Part shown: positions 1 to 6,870 of the stretch, in pieces
Numbering within the stretch: the first letter of the stretch is position 1
How the letters are laid out: every line of letters begins with the position of its first letter
Assembly (NCBI GenBank): GCA_937898675.1
Contig: CALEJB010000016.1
Coordinates: 1 to 60,112, forward strand
DNA: 60,112 nt
DNA from: an uncultured Prevotellaceae bacterium
Lineage (GTDB): Bacteria; Bacteroidota; Bacteroidia; Bacteroidales; Muribaculaceae
Direction: 5' to 3'
Program-made: the position numbers and the translations under genes
Notes under the pieces: generated by a model
What the model was told of the DNA's origin: nothing
Databases searched by the model: none
What the model saw: only the letters and a program-made list of their open reading frames with translations

Positions 1-15
1 TTTTGCGCCATCAAA

Positions 16-61
16 ACTGTAACAGTCTGCTCCGTTTTACTGTAACAGTCTCCCCCGTTTT
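16..61. repeat. Two tandem 23-bp direct repeats
   Basis: Two adjacent 23-bp units (16-38 and 39-61) both begin ACTGTAACAGTCT and end CCGTTTT, differing at two internal positions. Each unit contains the dyad ACTGT-A-ACAGT. They lie just beyond the 3' end of the leftward helicase gene. They could be binding sites or the edge of an inserted cassette; function unknown. Confidence 0.6.
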
Positions 62-64
62 TTT

Positions 65-100
65 CAATCGCCCCGCAGGAAATTTCCCGCGGGGCGATTG
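65..100. terminator. 12-bp perfect hairpin downstream of the helicase gene
   Basis: CAATCGCCCCGC at 65-76 is the exact inverse complement of 89-100, with a 12-nt loop. It lies 23 bp past the stop of the leftward helicase gene. The T-run (57-64) is on the plus strand before the stem, so leftward RNA would carry A residues after the stem. It is therefore a strong structural element rather than a textbook intrinsic terminator for the cassette. Confidence 0.5.
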
Positions 101-123
101 ATGTATCATAAAAATAACTACAA

Positions 124-1560
124 TTAGTCTGTTCCTAATAGATTCAGGTTATCGATGCGTTCTTGAATTTCTGACTCATCAAGGTTAAATACCGTCGCAA
201 TAATTTCCACGGAACAATTCCGCTCAAGGAACAAGGTCCGAAGTAATTTATCGTCATCCTCTTTCCATTTAAAGACTGCGGGTTCTGGCTCATTTGGCAT
301 AGTATAGGTCTTAACTTCCTCTATTAAACCCAATTCTTCAGTACCTTCTTCAAAAGTTCTTTCTCTTGAAGATGGAACTCTGCTTTGGATTACCATGCCT
401 GTCTTTCTCGTTTGACGAGGTTCACCCTCGAACTCCAATTCCCAAGTTCTATCTGAATCAGGCAAATCAAATTCAAGGTGAGCCCCTACATTATCCAAAA
501 TAATACATTTTGATTTTCCTTGAGTTGGTCGAAGACCACGACCCACTTGTTGCAAATACTTGACTAAAGATTTAGTAGGTCTAGCCAATTGGATAAATTC
601 AATATCTGGGCAATCAAACCCTTCTGAAAAGATGTCAACATTTACAATTATATCAATCAAGCCGTTCCTAAACCTTTGAACATACAAACGCCTTTCATCT
701 CGCGGAGTCTTGCTATCAATGCGAACAATGTTAATACCAGCCTCTTTAAACTCCTCACATATATGGTCACTATGTTTACGGCTAACCGAATAGATGATTC
801 CCTTTTTACCTTTTGCTCGTTCTAAGTAACTTTTCAAGAGCCCGGCCCGGATAGTCCTATTATCCATAACCCGCTCAAGTGCGGAAATCTTGTAGTCCCC
901 TTCCACATCAAAATCATCAATAGAACTGATATCTTGATGAATTTGGCTCCCATCCTTTATTGAATAGTAAATATAGGGTGCAAGCCACCCCTCTGCAATA
1001 AACTCCTTTATTGGTTTGGAAACAATTATTTTTTCGTATATCGATGTAAACCCAAGGTGATTCATTCGCCATGGTGTCGCCGTTACACCAAGTTTTTTCG
1101 CATTAGGATATAGGTCCCACAACTTCTTGTATGAATTAGCAACAGAGTGATGGGCTTCGTCAATGATGATGAAATCAACATCTAAACTATTTGCAATGTC
1201 AGCATTAGTCCTATGCGTAATCGTCTGAATTGAAGCCACTTGAACAGGATGACGAAGATTTCGTTCCTTTCCTCCAGCAATGATTCCATGGGCGACCTTA
1301 TACTTTTCTAAACTTTCGCTTATCTGTTCGATAAGTTCAATTCTATGAGCAATGATTAAGATTCTAGTATTCCTTTGGTTTATGATACCCCAGGCCTTGA
1401 TATCACTAATCATTGACGTGAAAAGGCGCGTCTTTCCTGTTCCAGTTGGCATCTGAAACATTACATTATCGCACTCATCCCATGCAGCAAAGATATCCTC
1501 TTTTGCTTTTTGTTGGTATGGGCGAAGCGTCTTATCCGTTCGTATTATTTCTTTGTACAT
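124..1560 (-). CDS. DEAD/DEAH-box superfamily 2 helicase of the defence cassette
   Basis: A 478-aa SF2 ATPase. Visible motifs are the Walker A PTGTGKT (residues 38-44), DEAH (134-137), the GVTATPW motif III region, and the motif VI QVGRGLRP near residue 340. This is the architecture of Type I/III restriction-type or SSL2/RecQ-like helicases. The last ~50 residues look like a small helix-turn-helix. Its ATG overlaps the stop of the upstream DGQHR gene by one base (TAATG), so translation is probably coupled. It is the last gene of a four-gene leftward operon with AT-rich codon use unlike the genes after 5.6 kb. It probably supplies the ATP-driven translocation or unwinding step of a nuclease-methylase defence system; that role is inference. 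No nuclease domain is visible in this chain. Confidence 0.88.
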   Translation of the reverse strand: MYKEIIRTDKTLRPYQQKAKEDIFAAWDECDNVMFQMPTGTGKTRLFTSMISDIKAWGIINQRNTRILIIAHRIELIEQISESLEKYKVAHGIIAGGKERNLRHPVQVASIQTITHRTNADIANSLDVDFIIIDEAHHSVANSYKKLWDLYPNAKKLGVTATPWRMNHLGFTSIYEKIIVSKPIKEFIAEGWLAPYIYYSIKDGSQIHQDISSIDDFDVEGDYKISALERVMDNRTIRAGLLKSYLERAKGKKGIIYSVSRKHSDHICEEFKEAGINIVRIDSKTPRDERRLYVQRFRNGLIDIIVNVDIFSEGFDCPDIEFIQLARPTKSLVKYLQQVGRGLRPTQGKSKCIILDNVGAHLEFDLPDSDRTWELEFEGEPRQTRKTGMVIQSRVPSSRERTFEEGTEELGLIEEVKTYTMPNEPEPAVFKWKEDDDKLLRTLFLERNCSVEIIATVFNLDESEIQERIDNLNLLGTD

Positions 1561-3863
1561 TATTCGTCAACCATGTATTGTGCGAGATGAGCATTAATTA
1601 ACTCAAGACGATTCAAATCAGAACGAGTTAGTGCGATTAGCTTCTTTCCTTTCGTCTCGGTTATCATGTTTATCCATGCCAACTTATCTTTTTTAGATTT
1701 AAATTCAAGGCCAATATTAATGGCAAACGCTTCCTCAAATTCTTTATAGCTGAAATTTTTATAGATAATTTCCTTATATTCAGAAATTTCAATATAATCC
1801 TTCCAGTCAAAATCAGTCATCTCGAAGTCATCGTTATCGCCAAATGTTTTTATTATGCGCCCTTCAACGCTATTTCTAAGCACGGCAACATTGTTTACCC
1901 ATTTACTACCATAAACTTTTTCAAGGCGGTCGAAGACAATCACGCGCAATTGTTTTCGAATATCACTCTTTCGGTCTGCGCCTTCTTGTTGAACACTTTG
2001 ATCCTGGGTTTCTTTCCATTCCTCTAGTTCGTGGGGCGAATATTCTGGGAATTTTTTATTAATAATATTTTGATAAGAGCGAAACCAATAAGTATCTGCA
2101 CCTTGACCTAAAACACCTTTTATGGTACGTTTATCTTCATCAGGAAGATTATTGATATCAATTGAAAGGCTTTCTATATAAGGCTTAATCGCGTTTACTC
2201 TATCATTGATACTTGAAGATGGAGTAATTGCATCTATCTTAATCAGGTAGGAATGCAACGAGCCAATTAAAGCAATAAATGCGAATGTGGCGCGATTAGA
2301 AAACAAGTAATCATTCTTAACCTCATCATCCATAACAACTTCAGCGATAGAATATGCGCCATTAATAAATTGAGTTATCTTCTTTCGAGAATCTTTCATC
2401 GCTTTATCAATCTCGGTTTCATTTGTATTATAGATACATATATCCGTATCACCAGTCCATTGGGTTGCTGATGCTTTTGGAATTAGTCCCGAACGACTCA
2501 AAGCAGTATCAAATGGTTTAAACGATAATTTTGATGAATCTTCACCAATAGAAATCATATTATACAGAACATTATTTGAATTGCCGGCTAAAGATTTTAT
2601 GATTGATGAACGAAGAGCTTTCATTCGAGAATCAAGACGTTCAGCCTTCCAGTACAAATCTTCCTCAAGGTCAAGACGCAAACTAGGACTCACGGATTTC
2701 TGATTCTCATTAATTTCCATGAAAATCTTCAATTGCTCTTCAGATGACATATTTTGAAAAGCCACTACGGGTATCGTATGTTCATCCTTATACTTTGAAT
2801 TAGCATAACCATAAACACGATGTTGGCCGTCTATGATATACGCAATTCCATATGCATTTGGAATATTAAGTAAACCAAATTCAGCATCAGAGGCTTCCTC
2901 TTTATGAATTGAATCAAATGTGATTTTTAAGTCATCATTAGGTTCGGAAAAGTTAAGAATAATTGAGTTCGGAAAATACCCTCCTCCGTCGATAAACTTT
3001 GTTATTCCTTTTAATCTGCTCGGAACAAGCAATCGCTGATAGGTTGGTGCCATAGAATCATTCACTTTTGTTCGATGAAGGACAAAACCTATCTTTAGCA
3101 GAGTACTGGGTTCAATGGAAAAAAGATAATATTTTTTATCCCCCATTTTACCCTTCAATGCAGGAATTGTTATTGGCTTATCATTTATCAATTCATCCTT
3201 GAACATCAAACCATTGAATTGATAAATCACCGAATCTTTATAGGATTTGATGAGGTTACAAATATATGCATACGAGGTGTCATTCAGGTGAAAAATCCCA
3301 TAATTACGCATTCTAAGAATGTCTTCGCCCTCTTCCAAGAAACGATACTGACGAGTCGCAAATATGAATTTTACGCGCTTATCAGAGCCATAAATCTGTC
3401 GAAGAGCAGAAGATACTCCAGACATATATTGCTCCATTTTATTTAATTCACTTTTGAAAGAATGAGTCGTCGGCTTATCTGCAGCCTTGCACTCAACAAC
3501 AAATATAGCATCCTCACCAACAGCAACCACATCTAATTGTTGTGTATCTTCTTCATTGCTACCCCACTGAACACGAAGGTTCTCATCGGCATTCAATATT
3601 TTAAAACCTAGTTTATAGAACATGCACCAAATATCATCTTCAAGTTGACGACTATGGTTTTTTTTTTGTGATATTGGTGTCTTCGTCTTCATCGGCGTTC
3701 CTGCAATCCAGCCCATGTTCTCATATGCTTCAACCTCAGAATGAAGCACTTTTTTCGTGTCAAATTCAGTATTTTTTGCCTTGAATTTAACTTTCAGAGC
3801 ATCTTCCTCATGAAGCATGTGCCCTTTAATCTTTTGAATTTGTAATTCAGTAAGTGTTTCCAT
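1560..3863 (-). CDS. PD-(D/E)XK nuclease fused to a DGQHR-domain protein
   Basis: 767 aa. Residues ~70-190 carry a restriction-endonuclease-like core: E75 in LEDD, D111 in QQLDVVAV, and E124-x-K126 in VVECK, the PD-(D/E)XK pattern. A second domain follows, with the diagnostic DGQHR motif at 345-349 (context IIDGQHRVYG), shared with DndB of the DNA phosphorothioation system and other defence-linked DGQHR proteins. The C-terminal ~340 residues are not recognised and look mainly helical. The gene starts 12 bp after the small winged-helix gene and its stop overlaps the helicase start. Established: DGQHR proteins occur in DNA-modification and defence loci. Inference: this chain is the effector nuclease, with the DGQHR part sensing DNA or nucleotide state. 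The fusion has no family name that I know. Confidence 0.85.
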   Translation of the reverse strand: METLTELQIQKIKGHMLHEEDALKVKFKAKNTEFDTKKVLHSEVEAYENMGWIAGTPMKTKTPISQKKNHSRQLEDDIWCMFYKLGFKILNADENLRVQWGSNEEDTQQLDVVAVGEDAIFVVECKAADKPTTHSFKSELNKMEQYMSGVSSALRQIYGSDKRVKFIFATRQYRFLEEGEDILRMRNYGIFHLNDTSYAYICNLIKSYKDSVIYQFNGLMFKDELINDKPITIPALKGKMGDKKYYLFSIEPSTLLKIGFVLHRTKVNDSMAPTYQRLLVPSRLKGITKFIDGGGYFPNSIILNFSEPNDDLKITFDSIHKEEASDAEFGLLNIPNAYGIAYIIDGQHRVYGYANSKYKDEHTIPVVAFQNMSSEEQLKIFMEINENQKSVSPSLRLDLEEDLYWKAERLDSRMKALRSSIIKSLAGNSNNVLYNMISIGEDSSKLSFKPFDTALSRSGLIPKASATQWTGDTDICIYNTNETEIDKAMKDSRKKITQFINGAYSIAEVVMDDEVKNDYLFSNRATFAFIALIGSLHSYLIKIDAITPSSSINDRVNAIKPYIESLSIDINNLPDEDKRTIKGVLGQGADTYWFRSYQNIINKKFPEYSPHELEEWKETQDQSVQQEGADRKSDIRKQLRVIVFDRLEKVYGSKWVNNVAVLRNSVEGRIIKTFGDNDDFEMTDFDWKDYIEISEYKEIIYKNFSYKEFEEAFAINIGLEFKSKKDKLAWINMITETKGKKLIALTRSDLNRLELINAHLAQYMVDE

Positions 3864-3875
3864 ATTATTGTAGTT

Positions 3876-4319
3876 TTAGTTATTATTCATGTAAGCTATA
3901 ATCTTTTTACACCATTTTACAATGTTGTCTGAACGTCTCAAATAGACTGCCTCACTATAACCAGGAAAATATTCCTTAACAAGTTCTTTGGCGAGCTCAG
4001 ATGTATTTTCCTCTGTGTCAGAGATTAACGATTGATAAACTTGACCCATTATCTCATCTTCAATGATTCTTTGATATACACGTTCTGTAACCTCAGCTGG
4101 TGTATTCTCAAAAATGTCATTAGCGAGTTCAGTTGCACTCCAATCATCATTCATAAGACCAAGGTACTTACACGCATTCGTATAATAGTCAACCTGACGA
4201 AGAGTGAAACCACAATAATCAGATACATCTTGCTTCGTACACTTTGGATGAAGATATGTGTACATAAACACGTCTATAACAGTGTCTAGATTATTTGCTT
4301 GTATAAGAAGTTTTTTCAT
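3876..4319 (-). CDS. Small predicted winged-helix protein of the defence cassette
   Basis: 147 aa starting MKKLLIQANN. This start (4319) lies only 4 bp after the methyltransferase stop; a longer frame would run back into the methyltransferase coding sequence. Residues ~25-60 (CTKQDVSDYCGFTLRQVDYY) read like a helix-turn-helix/winged-helix unit, followed by an acidic helical C-terminal half. No enzyme motif is visible. By position it could be a specificity or controller-like DNA-binding subunit linking methyltransferase and nuclease. I do not recognise a named family with certainty. Confidence 0.8.
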   Translation of the reverse strand: MKKLLIQANNLDTVIDVFMYTYLHPKCTKQDVSDYCGFTLRQVDYYTNACKYLGLMNDDWSATELANDIFENTPAEVTERVYQRIIEDEIMGQVYQSLISDTEENTSELAKELVKEYFPGYSEAVYLRRSDNIVKWCKKIIAYMNNN

Positions 4320-4323
4320 TTCA

Positions 4324-5220
4324 TCAATAGTTTTTGACAAGTATCTCCGTAGCCATCTCAACTCCAGGAACAAATGCATTAATTGTTCTTGGGGCAAAGA
4401 TATGCTGTATATTATAGCCATCATACAACTGCTCAAAGTAACTAACTCCTGATTCAACTTCACTATCCGAGTTGCTCAACATAAAGTAACACCCATGCGC
4501 TTGAATGTCATCACAATAATTCTTTAATGCCTCTTGCTCGGGATCATTGAAGGCATTGCTTGTATATTGCTTGAAGTTATTTGAGCCAAGTAGCGGGCGA
4601 TATGGAGGGTCGAAATAGAATAAGTTATATTCATTCCAATTTAAGAATTGGTTGACATCAGCATAATCGCCAAGCAATATTTCCACATTTTTAAGAGCCT
4701 CATGAGCAGCATTTATTACTTGTTCATTACAAATGGTTGGACGGACAACATATCTACCATAAGGAACATTAAACTGCCCTTGATTGTTTTCTCTGTATAA
4801 TCCATTAAAACATGTCTTGTTGAGAAATACAAACAAGGCAGCTGCTCGTATCGTGTTTCTTCTATGAGTAGTAACTAAATTGTATTCATCACGATATGCG
4901 TAATAAAGAGCGCGACGTTCTTCCTGTGTTTCCACTCCATAATATGAATTATGCAAACTGCGCAATTCACGAATCAAAGACACATGATTATTTTTAATCC
5001 TTCTGTAACAATTAATCAACGCAGGATTAATGTCATTTATAATGGCTCTTCGAATATTGGGATAATGCTCAAGCATATAAAATAGCATAGCACCTCCACC
5101 AACAAATGGCTCAATGTAAGTTACCTCCTGTTGTTCTCTCAAATCAGCAGGAAGGTTTGCATCAAGAATTGGTAAAAGTTTACCTTTACCTCCGGCCCAT
5201 TTCACAAATGGTTTTGCCAT
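4324..5220 (-). CDS. dam: D12-class DNA adenine-N6 methyltransferase (Dam/DpnM type)
   Basis: 298 aa with start at 5220 (MAKPFVKWAGGKGK); a longer upstream frame has no family features. The SAM-binding motif I is seen as WAGGKGKLLP plus FVGGGA (39-44), and the catalytic DPPY is at 204-207 (FYFDPPYRPL). The order FxGxG then DPPY is the alpha-class arrangement of Dam, DpnM and the MboI/DpnII methylases, whose members often modify GATC; the target here is not deducible. It is the first gene of the leftward operon and would protect self DNA from the downstream nuclease. A TATATTTG box sits ~20 bp upstream of the start. Confidence 0.92.
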   Translation of the reverse strand: MAKPFVKWAGGKGKLLPILDANLPADLREQQEVTYIEPFVGGGAMLFYMLEHYPNIRRAIINDINPALINCYRRIKNNHVSLIRELRSLHNSYYGVETQEERRALYYAYRDEYNLVTTHRRNTIRAAALFVFLNKTCFNGLYRENNQGQFNVPYGRYVVRPTICNEQVINAAHEALKNVEILLGDYADVNQFLNWNEYNLFYFDPPYRPLLGSNNFKQYTSNAFNDPEQEALKNYCDDIQAHGCYFMLSNSDSEVESGVSYFEQLYDGYNIQHIFAPRTINAFVPGVEMATEILVKNY

Positions 5221-5240
5221 ACTATCACTTTTTTTCTCTG

Positions 5241-5268
5241 CAAATATAATGTATTTTTTGCAAAACAA
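5241..5268 (-). promoter_or_regulatory. Promoter of the methyltransferase-nuclease-helicase operon
   Basis: On the minus strand TATATTTG (5241-5248) matches the Bacteroidetes -7 consensus TAnnTTTG, with TTG 17 bp upstream (5266-5268). The predicted leader before the methyltransferase ATG is ~16-18 nt. Confidence 0.6.
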
Positions 5269-5398
5269 GGGCTTGTTGGCGGGAGAAATGCGGTTTTTTG
5301 TATGGTTTTGATGGGTGATGGTGATGGTTGCGGGTGGGTGGAATTGACGGATTTTGGCAAAATGCCAGCAATTTAACATCTTTTAATCGAAAAGATTG

Positions 5399-5428
5399 TT
5401 GCGGTATAGAATTATGGCAGTACTTTTG
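5399..5428 (+). promoter_or_regulatory. Promoter of a candidate small RNA
   Basis: TTG (5399-5401), a 19-bp spacer, then TACTTTTG (5421-5428), a full match to TAnnTTTG. It is followed within 100 bp by an intrinsic terminator and no convincing gene. Confidence 0.6.
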
Positions 5429-5431
5429 TGG

Positions 5432-5524
5432 CATCAAAATAGCGTAATGAATTTTTTCATAAGGTAGTGATTCAGGAGAATGAATGAAAAAGCAGCTCGT
5501 CGTGAGACGAGCTTTTTCATTTTT
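5432..5524 (+). ncRNA. Candidate ~93-nt small RNA or leader peptide-attenuator
   Basis: A good promoter is followed by a short transcript ending in a hairpin (5494-5501 pairs with 5506-5513, loop GTGA) and a T-rich tail TTTTCATTTTT. The intergenic region 5221-5677 holds nothing else convincing apart from two promoters. An alternative reading is a leader peptide starting at the ATG near 5481 behind AGGAG, which would run ~19 codons through the hairpin. The window cannot tell an sRNA from an attenuator of the lipoprotein gene at 5678, but that gene has its own promoter at 5597-5627, which favours a free sRNA. Confidence 0.45.
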
Positions 5525-5596
5525 GCGCCAACAAGTTAAGCGCCCGCCGGCCGCGGCATGAAAGTCGTGAATGTTGACAATAAATGGCTCGAGCAT

Positions 5597-5627
5597 TTGG
5601 CAAGATGGGAAAAAAGGTGTAAATTCG
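5597..5627 (+). promoter_or_regulatory. Promoter of the DUF4369/thioredoxin-fold lipoprotein gene
   Basis: TTG (5597-5599), a 20-bp spacer, then TAAATTCG (5620-5627), one base off TAnnTTTG. This leaves a ~45-nt leader before the ATG at 5678. Confidence 0.5.
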
Positions 5628-5677
5628 CACCGTTTTTTATCACAACAGGCAAAACCAATCAAACATCATAAAAGACA

Positions 5678-6754
5678 ATGAAGAAACTATTCCTGATGAT
5701 GGCGGCCGTGGTGCTGCTGACGGCCTGCAACGGCAACAAATTCAGCGTAGATGGCACCATAGAGGGCGCCAGCGACACCACGACGCTCGTGCTGGAGGCG
5801 TCGAGCAACGGCCAGTGGGTGCTGGTTGACAGCGTTGAGGTGGGCAAAGACGGGCACTTTGAGGTGAGTTGCGAAGCTCCCGAGGTCCCCAACATCTACC
5901 AGTTGCGCTGCGGCGGCCAGGCCATCTGTTTCCCCATCGACAGCCTGGACCACCTGACACTGACGGCCAAGCTGCCAAACTTCAGCAAGGACTACACCAT
6001 TGCCGGCAGCGAACACGCCGAGCAGGTGATGAAGATTGACAAGGAGGCGATGCAGTTTGCCGGCGGCAAGGGTTCGCCCGCCGAGCGCCAGGCATGGAAG
6101 GACCGGCTGGCGCGCCAGATTGCCAACGACCCGAGCGGCATCGTGGCCTACTATACCATCAACAAATACATCGACGGCAAGCCGCTGTTTGACCCGATGA
6201 ACGACAACGACCTGCGCTTTATTGGCGCCGTGGCCAACGCGTTCAACTCGTTCAGGCCCAACGACCCGCGCACCGAGTATCTGGTGAACCTGCTGCTTGA
6301 CGGCCAGCGCCGCCGCCGTGCCAACACGGCGCTGACCGATACCGTATATGCCAACGAGACATCGATCATCAACATCAAGTTGCAGGACTACCACGGCAAG
6401 GAGCACAGCCTGCAGGAGGTGGCGGGCAGCCACCGCGTGGTGCTGCTCAACTTCACCGCCTATCAGGCCGAGTTCTCGCCGCAGCTCAACAAGCTGCTCA
6501 ACGACATCTGCAAGAGCAACAAGGGCGTTGCCGTCTATCAGGTGAGCCTCGACGTCGATAATGTGGCATGGCGCCAGGCAGCCGAGAATCTGCCCTGGAT
6601 TTGCGTCTATGACCCCATGGGCGTGGAGTCGCAGAATGTGGGCAACTACAATGTGACCGGCATTCCCACCACATTCATTATCCGCAACGGCGAGATTGTG
6701 GAGCGCATCGAAGACGCCAACAAACTCAAAGCCGCCGTGGCCAAGTACCTGTAA
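5678..6754 (+). CDS. DUF4369-thioredoxin-fold lipoprotein without the CXXC pair
   Basis: 358 aa. Residues 1-17 are a lipoprotein signal (MKKLFLMMAAVVLLTAC) with the lipobox cysteine at 17. Residues ~22-110 resemble the DUF4369 beta domain found before TlpA/ResA-like thioredoxins in Bacteroidetes, and ~225-358 keep a thioredoxin/AhpC fold with the cis-proline segment GIPTTFII. At the usual WCxxC position the sequence reads NFTAYQAEF, with no cysteines, so it should not exchange disulfides. A structural or binding role in the periplasm or outer membrane is likely (inference). Stand-alone gene, converging on the LRR gene at 6871. Confidence 0.8.
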   Translation: MKKLFLMMAAVVLLTACNGNKFSVDGTIEGASDTTTLVLEASSNGQWVLVDSVEVGKDGHFEVSCEAPEVPNIYQLRCGGQAICFPIDSLDHLTLTAKLPNFSKDYTIAGSEHAEQVMKIDKEAMQFAGGKGSPAERQAWKDRLARQIANDPSGIVAYYTINKYIDGKPLFDPMNDNDLRFIGAVANAFNSFRPNDPRTEYLVNLLLDGQRRRRANTALTDTVYANETSIINIKLQDYHGKEHSLQEVAGSHRVVLLNFTAYQAEFSPQLNKLLNDICKSNKGVAVYQVSLDVDNVAWRQAAENLPWICVYDPMGVESQNVGNYNVTGIPTTFIIRNGEIVERIEDANKLKAAVAKYL

Positions 6755-6810
6755 CGGCACTATGCGCAGAGCGCTACTGCTCTGCCCCGATTGAGATGCA
6801 AGAACACAAT

Positions 6811-6843
6811 GACAAAGCCCTCGGGAATCCCGGGGGCTTTGTC
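6811..6843. terminator. Hairpin between two convergent genes
   Basis: GACAAAGCCC and GGGCTTTGTC pair, with an inner CGGG/CCCG extension. It lies between convergent genes ending at 6754 (+) and 6871 (-) and may stop transcription from both sides. There is no clear U-tract. Confidence 0.55.
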
Positions 6844-6870
6844 GGTATCAATCGGTATGTCGTTGTTTAT

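Noticed and set aside
5225..5662. A 145-codon open frame across the intergenic region (minus strand)
   Set aside because: It has no family features, is crossed by two promoters and a terminator, and lies antisense to the upstream signals of the gene at 5678.
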